Shown here piece after piece: positions 9,847-19,561 of a stretch of 64,000 nt of DNA. Location: positions 1-64,000 of the forward strand of contig CANLWG010000015.1 of the NCBI GenBank assembly GCA_947494715.1. Reading direction: 5' to 3'. The position numbers were made by a program, and so were the translations under genes. Positions within the stretch are counted from its first letter, which is position 1. Every line of letters starts with the position of its first letter. This DNA is from an uncultured Flavobacteriaceae bacterium (GTDB taxonomy: Bacteria > Bacteroidota > Bacteroidia > Flavobacteriales > Flavobacteriaceae). Under the pieces are notes generated by a model. That model did not search any database, was not told the origin of the DNA, and saw only the letters and a program-made list of their open reading frames with translations.

Positions 9847-11193
9847 TTATTGCGATACCTCAACCATTTCCAAAGCCTCGTCATTAGGACGACCGTGTTT
9901 TACGAAATCGATAATATACAGGATTATCCCTGCCGTGAATAAGGATGCACAAATAATCAAAACCACAAAATGGATGCTGATTTCATTTTGTACTACCATG
10001 AAGTCCATTTTAAGTTTACGCTCCAAGTAGACTTGTGCTACCCCGGCGACCCCAAAGGCTACGGTCATACCCACCATACCAATGTTAGCTGTCCAAAAAG
10101 CGGCACGCCCCCGGGCACCATCATACAATTTTCTTCCGGTCATATTGGGCAACGAATAACTAATAATCGCAAGTACGATCATACCGTAAGCACCCCAAAA
10201 AGCCAAGTGACCGTGCATTGCAGTGACCAAAGTTCCGTGGGTATACAAATTTGTCTGGGGCAAGGTATGTGCAAAACCTAATAATCCAGCCCCAACGAAC
10301 GAAACGATAGCGGAACCCAAGGTCCAGAACAATGCTATTTTATTTGGATGTTTCTTTTCGCCTTTGCGGTACATATTTACTGCAAAAAGGGCCATTGCCA
10401 AGAATGCCAAGGGTTCCATAGCGGAAAATATTCCACCCACGATCAACCAAATTTTATTGACACCGATGTAATAATAATGATGACCAGTACCTAAAACACC
10501 TGAGAGGAAGGTAAGCCCCACGATAACATACAGCCACTTTTCAATTACCTCGCGATCCACACCGGTTAGTTTAATCAACAGGAAGGATAGAATACCACCC
10601 ATAATCAACTCCCATACACCCTCTACCCAAAGGTGAACGACCCACCAGCGAAAGAAGGAATCCATTACCTGGCTATCAAACGGCAACATACCTGGAAGAT
10701 ATAGCAATGCCGCAAACAACAATCCCATTGAAAGCACCAGCGCGGTAGTCGTTTTTCGTTTTCCTTTGAAAAGTGTTACCAAAATCAATCCCAGAAATAG
10801 TAAGACGTTCACAACTACTAAAAAATCAAGCTGTCTAGGGATTTCCAAAAATTTTCGGCCTTCCCACCAATTAAAGTGATACCCGATAATCGCCGCAACA
10901 CCCACCAATGCCAGGGAAATTAATTGTACATAAGCCAGTTTTACGCTGACCAGTTCTCGTTGGGCCTCTTCAGGAATAATATAATAGGCGGCCCCCATAA
11001 AACCGGACAATAGCCATACCACTAGCAGATTGGTATGTACTGCCCTAGCAGTATTGAAGGGGATAAAATCGTGCAGGCCATCCATTCCTATACGGGCAAA
11101 GCCCATAATAAAACCATACGTAAGCTGAAGAACTAATAGTAGCATGGAGAAGGCAAAAAACCAATAGGCTACTTTTTGTGATTTATATTTCAT
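9847..11193 (-). CDS. norB: Nitric oxide reductase catalytic subunit NorB (cNor type)
   Basis: 448 aa, multiple TM helices; VHLWVEGVWELIMGG, GTGHHYYYIG, MHGHLAFWGAYG; paired with NorC. Confidence 0.95.
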   Translation of the reverse strand: MKYKSQKVAYWFFAFSMLLLVLQLTYGFIMGFARIGMDGLHDFIPFNTARAVHTNLLVVWLLSGFMGAAYYIIPEEAQRELVSVKLAYVQLISLALVGVAAIIGYHFNWWEGRKFLEIPRQLDFLVVVNVLLFLGLILVTLFKGKRKTTTALVLSMGLLFAALLYLPGMLPFDSQVMDSFFRWWVVHLWVEGVWELIMGGILSFLLIKLTGVDREVIEKWLYVIVGLTFLSGVLGTGHHYYYIGVNKIWLIVGGIFSAMEPLAFLAMALFAVNMYRKGEKKHPNKIALFWTLGSAIVSFVGAGLLGFAHTLPQTNLYTHGTLVTAMHGHLAFWGAYGMIVLAIISYSLPNMTGRKLYDGARGRAAFWTANIGMVGMTVAFGVAGVAQVYLERKLKMDFMVVQNEISIHFVVLIICASLFTAGIILYIIDFVKHGRPNDEALEMVEVSQ

Positions 11194-11222
11194 AATAGTG
11201 ATTTATTGTTTGGGTTGATTAA

Positions 11223-11678
11223 TTATTCTTCCTCAGTGGCCAGAGGGTCTTCCCCTTTTGCCAAAGGGGATACAACACGGTCAAAACCGTTGAGGTCTAT
11301 ATCGTCGATCCAATCAAAAAAGGCAATCAGGTCAGCAGCTTCTTCTTCAGAAAATCCGTAAGCCACCATTTTTCGGCCGTTTGGTTCCCAAGGAATTGGG
11401 CTCATAAGAACCGCTTTTACATATCCCGGACCTCTACGATCTAAAACTTTGGTCAATTCAGGTGCATAATACCCCCCTTCTCCCAAAATAGTATGGCAAC
11501 CCATACAGTTATTGGCTTCCCATATTTTCTTTCCCCGTACTACTTGTTCGGTAATGTTCCCATAATTTGATTGATCTTGTCCTTTGCTAAAAGAATAAAT
11601 GGTCAATCCTATAAATATTAGGAATGTGACCATTGTTCCTCCAAGAAAGAAAGCACGTGCTTGTTTTTTTGATAGCAT
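11223..11678 (-). CDS. norC: Nitric oxide reductase cytochrome c subunit NorC
   Basis: N-terminal TM, CMGCH haem motif followed by TILGEGGYYAPELT. Confidence 0.95.
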   Translation of the reverse strand: MLSKKQARAFFLGGTMVTFLIFIGLTIYSFSKGQDQSNYGNITEQVVRGKKIWEANNCMGCHTILGEGGYYAPELTKVLDRRGPGYVKAVLMSPIPWEPNGRKMVAYGFSEEEAADLIAFFDWIDDIDLNGFDRVVSPLAKGEDPLATEEE

Positions 11679-11705
11679 ATTGGTTGGAGTTTTAATTAAT
11701 ATTTT

Positions 11706-11721
11706 AAGACCTTTTTATCTT
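11706..11721 (-). promoter_or_regulatory. Candidate Rrf2/NsrR-type operator at the norC transcription start region
   Basis: Minus strand AAGATAAAAAGGTCTT; same motif at 19546-19561 and 23565-23580. Confidence 0.45.
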
Positions 11722-11757
11722 TAATGCTAAAAATACATCTACCCTAACGGCCAGAAC

Positions 11758-11771
11758 ATGATTTTTGTCAT
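11758..11771 (-). promoter_or_regulatory. FNR/DNR-like box of the norC promoter
   Basis: Minus strand ATGACAAAAATCAT; -7-like TATTTTTA at 11728-11735, centre-to-centre 33 bp. Confidence 0.7.
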
Positions 11772-11799
11772 GAATTGAAAAAAAAGATTTTAACCGGTA

Positions 11800-12582
11800 T
11801 TAAAAATCCTTTCGTTTTGATTTTATGGCCAATCGCCAAATGGGAAGTATTGTCCAAAACAATAGTACAACAAGGGAAATCAAAAGGCCAAAGTCAGTAC
11901 CAAAGAACTTCTTAAAAACCGCTCCGGTATAGCCCAAAAGTGCAGAGATATCCAATTTCAAAAGGATAAGCGTTCTTGAAAGGTCAATAGGGTTGCACAT
12001 TGTGGCCGCCAAGGAGAACTTGTCCAACGGATATTCTTCAAAAACAATAAGAGATAGCAAAAAGAGTCCGTCGTAAATGACCGCCAAAAACAACCAAAGT
12101 AATACCGCATACCCGAAACCTTTTATCCTGTTTTCGTTGGAGAGTGCAATATTGAACGCCAATGCCGTAAAGATAAATGTCAAAAAGGCTCCAGTAACCA
12201 ATAAAAGTGTAAAGTTGAAAATGGCATCACTTTTAAAAAGCCCGTAAAGGACGAACGGAACCCCAAGGCCTAAGAACAAGCTCAGCGTCAAGGAACCGGC
12301 GACCCCAAAATATTGTCCCAAAAAGATAGTGGAACGGCGCAATGGCTGTGCCAATAACAGTTCGGTGAACTCCTTTGAATTGTAAAAATACATTACCCCA
12401 AAAATAGTCCCTATCAAGGGCACCAACACGATGATAACATTCATTAAGGTGATGACCGCTTTGGAAAGATCATTGTTTAGGAAAAGCAACACGAAGCCCA
12501 AAGCCAGGTAAAAGAGAAAATATACATAACTCCAACGGCTCCGCATCAAATCATAAAAACTGTACTTTAGGATTTTAAGCAT
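11800..12582 (-). CDS. nosY: ABC transporter permease, NosY-like
   Basis: Multi-TM ABC-2 type permease, overlaps the NosF ATPase ORF. Confidence 0.85.
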   Translation of the reverse strand: MLKILKYSFYDLMRSRWSYVYFLFYLALGFVLLFLNNDLSKAVITLMNVIIVLVPLIGTIFGVMYFYNSKEFTELLLAQPLRRSTIFLGQYFGVAGSLTLSLFLGLGVPFVLYGLFKSDAIFNFTLLLVTGAFLTFIFTALAFNIALSNENRIKGFGYAVLLWLFLAVIYDGLFLLSLIVFEEYPLDKFSLAATMCNPIDLSRTLILLKLDISALLGYTGAVFKKFFGTDFGLLISLVVLLFWTILPIWRLAIKSKRKDF

Positions 12583-13285
12583 CTGTGGTTTGCATTGCTA
12601 TGGCCGCTATGGCATGTTCAACATCGACTTGATCGGTCTTTTGTTTCAATTCTTCAATACTTCCCTTAAAATAGACCTTGCCTTCCAGTAGGTAAACAAT
12701 CTCATCCGCAACTTCCTCTACAAATTGCATAATGTGCGAGGTTATCAATAGGGTTTTTCCTTTTTCTTTTTCTTCCTGTATCAATTTCTTTAACCGAATC
12801 AAGGATCCCGGATCCAAGCCCGTGGTGGGTTCGTCCAAAATCATCAAAGGGCTGTTGAACATAAAAGTAAGTACGATGTTGACCTTTTGCTTAGTACCCC
12901 CGGAAAGTGTACCTAACTTCTTGTCCAAAAAAGGTTCCAGCCCAAACAAAGTAATCAGCTTATTTTCCTCACTGGGCTTTTGCCTTAGGTCCTTTATCAT
13001 TCGTATCAATTCCCCTACCCTAATGTTACTTGGAAAATTCGCTATCTGTGGCAAATAATCTATTTCCTTGCGATATCTCCACCCATTTTTGATATTGGTA
13101 TCGAGTACATTTATAGTTCCGGTATTTGGGATTACCATACCCAAAATACTTTTGATAAGTGTAGTTTTCCCTGATCCATTAGGCCCCAAAATTGCATAAA
13201 TGCCACCACTCTTAATGGTCAATTCCACCCCGGAGAGTACTTGGTTCTTTCCAAATCGTTTATGTAGATTGTCTATCTGTATCAT
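12575..13285 (-). CDS. nosF: ABC transporter ATP-binding protein, NosF-like
   Basis: Walker A AILGPNGSGKTTLIKSILG, signature LSGGTKQK, LMILDEPTTGLD. Confidence 0.9.
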   Translation of the reverse strand: MIQIDNLHKRFGKNQVLSGVELTIKSGGIYAILGPNGSGKTTLIKSILGMVIPNTGTINVLDTNIKNGWRYRKEIDYLPQIANFPSNIRVGELIRMIKDLRQKPSEENKLITLFGLEPFLDKKLGTLSGGTKQKVNIVLTFMFNSPLMILDEPTTGLDPGSLIRLKKLIQEEKEKGKTLLITSHIMQFVEEVADEIVYLLEGKVYFKGSIEELKQKTDQVDVEHAIAAIAMQTTDA

Positions 13286-14532
13286 TTCACTTTTCGCATC
13301 AAAGGATTGGAATCCATTAAATTATCCGGTGTAAAAACCGGTGAAACCTTTTCTGAAAAATCAATGATGTCCATAAAAAGACTTCGTAATAATACAATGG
13401 TTTCCGGTGTTCTATTCACAATATACGAGAATAGTTTCACTGGCCTGTACGGTACATCACCAATACCATTCTTATCCAAATCGTAACCTGTATAACTACT
13501 CCAATAATTCTGTTCGAATACATTATCGTTCACCTTGCTATTGTAGGAAATATCAAAGGAATTATATAAAAAATTATTGTTTTTGAAGGTATTGGTATAG
13601 CAAGCTCCCCTTACTTTTACGGCCCATCCATTATTGATAAAATCATTACCCTTATAGTTGATCCGATTGGAACCTTCTATATTGATACCGATAGTATTTT
13701 CCTCAAAAGTGTTCCCAATAATTTCGGCATCATTAATTTCCTTTAGGAGCATTCCAAAGGAAGCCGTACCCCAGTTTTTTCGAAACGTGTTGTTCTGCAT
13801 CCTGATATTTTTGGAAAACATCACGGCCACTCCCGCTCCGTTGTTCTCAAATGTGTTGTTGGTGTAGATATCATCATTGGAGAACATAAAATGTAGCCCA
13901 TATCGTATGTTATCGGAACTTCTATTGTTGTTGATCGTAACATTGTCGGAAAACTCTAGATAAATACCATCACGGGTGCCTTGTACAATATTCCGGTCTA
14001 CCTGAACATGGTGTGAGTACCATAATTGGATGCCATTTCCCGAGTTGTATTCATCCACGGCATCGCCAATAATCTTGTTGTGGTACACCTTACCTTTATT
14101 CGATTTCTCCAAATAAATGCCAAAGAAAAGCTTTTCAAGCACCAAATGCTGTATCAGGAAATTTTCGCTCTTTACTACTCGAACAGCGGCATAATCCGTG
14201 GTGTAGCTGGTTCCAACGTTGATAATAAAAAGACCATCCACGGTCACATTGTCCGAAACAATGGTAATAATCTCACCCTTTTCCTCGCCATCGATTACAG
14301 GATAGTCCTCTCCGAGAAGGGTCAAGGGTTTATCTATAACGATATTGTATTCTTTGTAGGTTCCTTTTTTGATCAAAAGGGTGTCGTATTCCACAGCCAT
14401 GGCTATTCCCTGCTTAATAGAAGATACTTTGCATGTAGAACAGATGGTAATGGTCCTACCCATCAAAAATTGACTACCCCCAATCAAGATGAGAAAAACT
14501 AATAACTTGCTATGTGATAATATCTGGTTCAT
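13282..14532 (-). CDS. nosD: NosD-like periplasmic copper-processing protein (right-handed beta-helix repeats)
   Basis: Signal peptide; many N.. repeat turns (NNTFENNGAGVAVMFSKNIRMQNNTF); adjacent nosF and nosY. Confidence 0.9.
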   Translation of the reverse strand: MNQILSHSKLLVFLILIGGSQFLMGRTITICSTCKVSSIKQGIAMAVEYDTLLIKKGTYKEYNIVIDKPLTLLGEDYPVIDGEEKGEIITIVSDNVTVDGLFIINVGTSYTTDYAAVRVVKSENFLIQHLVLEKLFFGIYLEKSNKGKVYHNKIIGDAVDEYNSGNGIQLWYSHHVQVDRNIVQGTRDGIYLEFSDNVTINNNRSSDNIRYGLHFMFSNDDIYTNNTFENNGAGVAVMFSKNIRMQNNTFRKNWGTASFGMLLKEINDAEIIGNTFEENTIGINIEGSNRINYKGNDFINNGWAVKVRGACYTNTFKNNNFLYNSFDISYNSKVNDNVFEQNYWSSYTGYDLDKNGIGDVPYRPVKLFSYIVNRTPETIVLLRSLFMDIIDFSEKVSPVFTPDNLMDSNPLMRKVK

Positions 14533-14963
14533 AAAAGTCCCCCACTTCTTGCACTAAATCCCGTAAAAACAAAAAGAACGGCAATTATGGTTACTGCTAC
14601 GATATGTATTGCCAATAGTTTTAAACGCCTTTTGGGAATCAAAAAAAACCGGGCGTGTATTGCCAGAGCCAATGTAAATATCAAAAGAATAAATTTAAAC
14701 ACCAGATGTCTTGTATAATGGTCGGCCATATCCATCTTAAAGAAATCCGGGGCATAATGGACGGTCATATAAACACCGGTAACGACCAAAATGAGCAGGG
14801 CCGGCATTCCAATGGGTTCATACTTGGACTCGAAATTTTCGATAATCCCAAAGTTTCTTTGTTTTAAGGCTTTTGGCAAAAACCCCAGAGTTAGCACCAA
14901 ATGACCTCCTGTCCATATCGTTGCTGCAACAATATGGATGAAAATAACGATTTTAAGGAACAT
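14529..14963 (-). CDS. Membrane protein, CopD-like family
   Basis: 144 aa, 4 TM, IVAATIWTGGHLVLTLGFLPKAL. Confidence 0.65.
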   Translation of the reverse strand: MFLKIVIFIHIVAATIWTGGHLVLTLGFLPKALKQRNFGIIENFESKYEPIGMPALLILVVTGVYMTVHYAPDFFKMDMADHYTRHLVFKFILLIFTLALAIHARFFLIPKRRLKLLAIHIVAVTIIAVLFVFTGFSARSGGLL

Positions 14964-14964
14964 C

Positions 14965-15258
14965 TTAGCGGATTATCAGAAATTTGGAATTTTCGTTTGC
15001 CTTTACACAATGTGGAGTTTCTCGGGGAAAGGAAAAATACTCCTGTTTCGTTAAGTGAAAGTTATTCTGGTCGATGTGAAAATGAATATCCCCTTCCAAA
15101 ACTACCAATAGCGCGTCCGTAGGAGATGTGTGCTCCGGAAAAATTGCACCACTTTCAAGACTAATACTCAATATCTCCGCCGCACCGTTCTTGGAAAGCT
15201 TTTGTATTTGCAGTTTATCGTAAGGTTGAGTTTTGATTTCTTCTCTAATTTCGTACAT
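14965..15258 (-). CDS. Small cupin-domain protein
   Basis: SGAIFPEHTSPTDALLVVLEGDIHFHID...FPRETPHCVKA cupin motifs. Confidence 0.8.
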   Translation of the reverse strand: MYEIREEIKTQPYDKLQIQKLSKNGAAEILSISLESGAIFPEHTSPTDALLVVLEGDIHFHIDQNNFHLTKQEYFSFPRETPHCVKANENSKFLIIR

Positions 15259-15261
15259 CTT

Positions 15262-15696
15262 TTATGGCTTAAAACGGTTCAACAATTCATCCCAAGAATA
15301 CAAATCACCACCGTTGCCCTCCTTGGCATTTTTTGCATCGGCATCGTTACCAAAAGCTGTTAGGAACTCTCCCATTGGGCTGGGTATGCCCTGACTAATT
15401 AGATAGGTGGCCTTCTTGGCATCGATCAATTCACCCGGTTCGGAATAATCATTTACAAGAAACAGGGCCACCGTACCTTTATCTATCTCCTTTAGGTGGT
15501 TCATCATACATTCCACCGCATCAAACTTAAAGGTCTTCCCCTTCCTTGTAACCATCTGTGCGGCGTGTTGCCGATCAACAATGGTCATACTGCAAAAATG
15601 ACATCCGTCCGAACCGTATTCAATGGGTTGGGGCTTTACATTACAGGCGACCAACCATAATGCCAAAAAACCAAAAAGAAGACCGCGTGATTGCAT
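15262..15696 (-). CDS. nosL: NosL copper chaperone lipoprotein (start trimmed from 15774)
   Basis: MQSRGLLFGFLALWLVAC lipobox; CHFCSMTIVDRQHAAQ NosL motif. Confidence 0.9.
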   Translation of the reverse strand: MQSRGLLFGFLALWLVACNVKPQPIEYGSDGCHFCSMTIVDRQHAAQMVTRKGKTFKFDAVECMMNHLKEIDKGTVALFLVNDYSEPGELIDAKKATYLISQGIPSPMGEFLTAFGNDADAKNAKEGNGGDLYSWDELLNRFKP

Positions 15697-15698
15697 AA

Positions 15699-16292
15699 CT
15701 ATGCTTTTAAGGTTTTCTCCTTCTTCCCAAAAAAATAGGCAACCAGTCCCAAGGCGATTCCTCCACCCAAACAATAGGCTCCCAATTGGGGATAGGAATG
15801 TGCCGTAAAGTTCAAAATATCCTTGGAACCAAAGAATGGCGGCTGGAATCCCATTACGGAACCATCCGGATTGGTAAACTTCATAATGGCCTTGGGGTCT
15901 AGGTCATGGCCATAATCATGCTCCCAGATATAAAAATCAATTAAGCCTGCAGTACTTACCATGACCATCATAATGAACCAATACAGAAACCATTTATGGT
16001 TTGCTTTCAATGCAATGATCAAACCGATGACCGTAGTAATGATTATACCTATTGGGAATATCTTAAACTCCGGAATGGCATCTGGTATGTACTTCATCCC
16101 TACGTAATGGTTCATCAAATTTATATTCTTTATATCATGCGGATTGGCATCGGCAAAATCGTTTATGTAGATATACATCCCCAAAGGAGTTGGATATTGC
16201 GGTGCCTCCAAGGTAATTTTCCAAAGTGGAAATACAAAAAGTAACAAAGGCAATAGGGCGGCCAAAACCATTACAATCCGTGATTTTTTCAT
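15699..16292 (-). CDS. Membrane protein of the nos cluster
   Basis: 197 aa multi-TM ORF between nosZ and nosL. Confidence 0.75.
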   Translation of the reverse strand: MKKSRIVMVLAALLPLLLFVFPLWKITLEAPQYPTPLGMYIYINDFADANPHDIKNINLMNHYVGMKYIPDAIPEFKIFPIGIIITTVIGLIIALKANHKWFLYWFIMMVMVSTAGLIDFYIWEHDYGHDLDPKAIMKFTNPDGSVMGFQPPFFGSKDILNFTAHSYPQLGAYCLGGGIALGLVAYFFGKKEKTLKA

Positions 16293-16321
16293 TTCTACAA
16301 TACTTTACTCGGTTAAAAAGC

Positions 16322-16343
16322 GGGCCGGCCATATGGCCGGCCC
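16322..16343 (-). terminator. Intrinsic-terminator-like hairpin directly downstream of nosZ
   Basis: Minus strand GGGCCGGCC-ATAT-GGCCGGCCC-GCTTTTTAA: perfect 9-bp GC stem, 4-nt loop, T-tract. Confidence 0.8.
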
Positions 16344-16377
16344 TGCCTAAGTTTGAAAAATTAATCTTTAAGGGTAA

Positions 16378-18333
16378 TTAGTCTCCCAATGACCACGAAA
16401 GGTCAATGTTTGAGTTAGCTGGGGATACCCTTACATACCCCTGCATTTCTTGGTGTAAAGCGGAACAGAAATCCGTACAATAAAATGGCCATACACCTGG
16501 TTGTTTGGGCTCCCATACAAAGGTTTCCGTCTGTCCGGGCATAATCAATAATTCGGAAGTGTTGGCACCGATTATGCTTACACCGTGTGGTACATCATAA
16601 TCCTGTTCCATATTGGTAACGTGGAAGTATACCTTATCCCCTACTTTTATCCCTTCAATATTATCAGGATTAAAGTGACTTCGTATCATGGACATGTAAA
16701 TATGGACTTCCTTACCGTTGCGTTCCACCCTTACATCGGCATCGGAGGTTATACCGTATTCATGCTTGTTTTCCTTTAAATCGAAAATCTTTTTGGACCG
16801 TGCCTTTACAATATCCGCAGCAATACCTGCGGCATAATGAGGTTCTCCCACTGTAGGGAAATCCAATAAGAGTTCCATCTTCTCTCCGGAAATGTCATAT
16901 AGTTGTGCCGATTGTGTTACTTCGGGACCAGTAGGCAAATATCTGTCCTTGGTAATCTTGTTCATGGCCAACACGTATTTGCCAAAGGGCTTTCTAGAAT
17001 TTCCACCAGGAATCATTAAGTGGCCTACGGAGTAGAAACAGGGTTGTCTATCCACTACTTCCCAAGTGCCCAATTTCCATTTGACCACTTCTGAAGAAAT
17101 AAAGAAAGTGGTATAGGCATTTCCTTGACCGTCAAATTCAGTGTGCAATGGCCCAAGACCTGGTTGGCTTACCGTGCCTGCCAAAACGTCCTCGAATTTC
17201 AAGATGGGTATACCATAGGCGTCACCGTCATATTTCTTTCCCTCGATAGCATCCAACATTTTTGTAAAGGAATGAACAGTTAAATCAGCGGAGAGTTTAC
17301 CGTTACCTACAATATATTCTCCAGATGGATCCACATCGCAGCCGTGAGGTGATTTAGGTGTAGGCAAGAAAAAAACAGCACCGGGTACGTCCGTTGGGTT
17401 TACCACAAGCACTTCTTTTTTCATAGTAGAAGTAGCGGTATGCGTTTCTTCATTATATACATTATGTGCATAGTTGGAGGGCATTTTGGTACCTCCGCCA
17501 TTGTTCACATATTCCTCTATCTTTTTCCAATTGACCGCAGCAATAAAGTCTTTGTCATTCTGTGAAGCATTTACCTCAAGTAATGTACTGGCTTCCTCGG
17601 AGTTGTACGTGGTAAAAAAGAACCATCCGTGAGATTTGCCACGACCCGGGTGTGATAGGTCATAGTCAAACCCGGGCATCATCAACTGAAACTTGATATC
17701 CATGCCACCATCCTCTGGGTCAACACTGATGAACGTCAAAGCACCTTTAAAATTTCCCTTGTATTCATTGATGGGCATATCCCTTTGCGGTACGGGAACA
17801 GAAAACCGAGTACCCGCCACCACATATTCTGTATTCTCCGTGACAAACGAAGAACTGTGGTTACCAGCACTATTGGGAATCTCAATAATCTCCGTTGTTT
17901 CAAAAACGGTTAAATCTATTTTGGCGATACGGGGTGTATTATTCCCATTTATAAATACATAACGGCCATCCAATTCCCCGTTGGTCTGTGAAATATCGGG
18001 GTGGTGGGAATCGTCCCAAGGTACAAATCCAAAGGAAGTATTGAGCATGGGTTTGGTTTCCTCATTATAGCCCCATGCTTTTTCCGCATCTTGGGAGAAA
18101 ACAGGAATTACTTTGAAAAGTCTTCCCGATGGCAATCCGTAAACGGACATTTGTCCACTAAATCCTCCAGAAACAAAGGCATAGAACTCATCATGTTCCC
18201 CAGGAGCAACGTATACTTTTTCGGCGGCATTGGAAGTCAACGCCCCGCTATTACCCTTTTTTTGATCCCCACAACTGGTGAAGACCAAGGCGAGTCCAAA
18301 TAATACCAGCATTGGATTCTTAAACTTTCTCAT
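16378..18333 (-). CDS. nosZ: Nitrous oxide reductase, Sec/lipoprotein-type (clade II-like)
   Basis: Lipobox ALVFTSCGD, no Tat motif; C-terminal cupredoxin CuA FYCTDFCSALHQEMQGYV; seven-bladed N-terminal region with SPHGCDVDPSGEYIV. Confidence 0.95.
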   Translation of the reverse strand: MRKFKNPMLVLFGLALVFTSCGDQKKGNSGALTSNAAEKVYVAPGEHDEFYAFVSGGFSGQMSVYGLPSGRLFKVIPVFSQDAEKAWGYNEETKPMLNTSFGFVPWDDSHHPDISQTNGELDGRYVFINGNNTPRIAKIDLTVFETTEIIEIPNSAGNHSSSFVTENTEYVVAGTRFSVPVPQRDMPINEYKGNFKGALTFISVDPEDGGMDIKFQLMMPGFDYDLSHPGRGKSHGWFFFTTYNSEEASTLLEVNASQNDKDFIAAVNWKKIEEYVNNGGGTKMPSNYAHNVYNEETHTATSTMKKEVLVVNPTDVPGAVFFLPTPKSPHGCDVDPSGEYIVGNGKLSADLTVHSFTKMLDAIEGKKYDGDAYGIPILKFEDVLAGTVSQPGLGPLHTEFDGQGNAYTTFFISSEVVKWKLGTWEVVDRQPCFYSVGHLMIPGGNSRKPFGKYVLAMNKITKDRYLPTGPEVTQSAQLYDISGEKMELLLDFPTVGEPHYAAGIAADIVKARSKKIFDLKENKHEYGITSDADVRVERNGKEVHIYMSMIRSHFNPDNIEGIKVGDKVYFHVTNMEQDYDVPHGVSIIGANTSELLIMPGQTETFVWEPKQPGVWPFYCTDFCSALHQEMQGYVRVSPANSNIDLSWSLGD

Positions 18334-18365
18334 TGTTGTTGTTTTTATGTTATTTCGATTTTCAA

Positions 18366-18953
18366 TTATTCTCCGGAGGGCGGTAAGATTACTTTATCCA
18401 CTACGTGCACTATACCGTTTCCGGCAGGAATGCTGGCAACGATTTTTGCACCACCCACGTAAACGTCCTCTCCTTTGACTTCTACAGTTGTATTTTGGTT
18501 GTTGGCCTGACCCAATTTTTTAAACTTCTTTAAAAAGTCCTTGCTATAGTTGCCAGGGGTTACGTGGTGTTTTAAAATATTGGCCAACGCATTTTTATTC
18601 TCAGGTTTTAGCAAATCTTCCACAGTACCGGGTGGAAGTGCATCAAAAGCTGCATTGGTAGGGGCAAATACCATTAATGGTCCGGCATTTACCAGGGCAT
18701 TCTCTAAATCTGCCGCTTGAACTGCAGCCACAAGAGTTGTGTGATCAGGGGACCCTATGGCAATGTTAAGTACGTTGGGTGTTGATTCGTCATCTTTAAT
18801 AAAGGCCTGACCCTGTTTTTTCACCTCCCCGGTTTCTACTTTTTCAGTTTGGGAAGTCATCGTTTCGGTTTTGGTCTCGTTTTTACAGCTGGATAAAAAA
18901 AGCAGCATGCAAAAACAGCCGACCAACAATTTAAGGTTGATAGTTGTTTTCAT
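18366..18953 (-). CDS. Fasciclin (FAS1) domain lipoprotein
   Basis: LVGCFCMLLFLSSCKN lipobox; LMVFAPTNAAFDALPPGTVEDLL and VHVVDKVILPP. Confidence 0.9.
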   Translation of the reverse strand: MKTTINLKLLVGCFCMLLFLSSCKNETKTETMTSQTEKVETGEVKKQGQAFIKDDESTPNVLNIAIGSPDHTTLVAAVQAADLENALVNAGPLMVFAPTNAAFDALPPGTVEDLLKPENKNALANILKHHVTPGNYSKDFLKKFKKLGQANNQNTTVEVKGEDVYVGGAKIVASIPAGNGIVHVVDKVILPPSGE

Positions 18954-18960
18954 TATAAAT

Positions 18961-19467
18961 CTACTTTAAGGTTCTAAAATATTCCAGTACAGCCCTTGCC
19001 TGATCTTCCGTAAGGCTCTGATTGGCCATAGGTGATCCATTGAACTCTACCAGAAGGTCTTTGGCCAAGGGATCTTCCTTTACCATGACATCCGGATTAA
19101 GAATCATGTTCATAATCCATTCCGGAGTTCTTCTTTCCAATATTCCGTTAGGTGCGGGCCCAATAAACTTTTTGCCTACCCGGTGACAGGCCATACACAT
19201 TTGGTTAAATACTTCTTCACCCTGAGTGACCATGGCTTGATCTATTTCTGCATCCAAGGTTATAGAATTAATGGGGCCTACACCTTTGGAGGTCAAATCT
19301 ATCCGTTCCGAAGCCTTAACCTGATTTGTAGTAGGCGTCTCCGCTTTTTTCTCGGTGGTGGCTTTTTTTCTTTCTATACTAAAACCATCCTTTTTCTCTT
19401 CCTTTCCTCCACAGCTTAACAGAAGTAGCGTGAATATTACTAGGAGACTATTGTTGACTTTTCCCAT
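18961..19467 (-). CDS. Monohaem c-type cytochrome lipoprotein
   Basis: VIFTLLLLSCGG lipobox; CMACHRVGKKFIGPAPNGI; first gene of the nos operon. Confidence 0.9.
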   Translation of the reverse strand: MGKVNNSLLVIFTLLLLSCGGKEEKKDGFSIERKKATTEKKAETPTTNQVKASERIDLTSKGVGPINSITLDAEIDQAMVTQGEEVFNQMCMACHRVGKKFIGPAPNGILERRTPEWIMNMILNPDVMVKEDPLAKDLLVEFNGSPMANQSLTEDQARAVLEYFRTLK

Positions 19468-19527
19468 ACCCTTAATTGTTTGTTATTGATTACGCAGCAA
19501 AAATAGGGGTGGTGAAAAGTATAAAAC

Positions 19528-19541
19528 ATGATATTAATCAT
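19528..19541. promoter_or_regulatory. FNR/DNR-like box in the cytochrome c / rrf2 divergent intergenic region
   Basis: ATGATATTAATCAT perfect palindrome arms; minus-strand -7 TATTTTTG at 19498-19505, centre-to-centre 33 bp. Confidence 0.75.
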
Positions 19542-19545
19542 ATTT

Positions 19546-19561
19546 AAGATAAAAAAGTCTT
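19546..19561 (+). promoter_or_regulatory. Candidate Rrf2/NsrR-type operator upstream of the rrf2 gene
   Basis: AAGATAAAAAAGTCTT, upstream of plus-strand -7 TATATTTG at 19570-19577. Confidence 0.45.
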
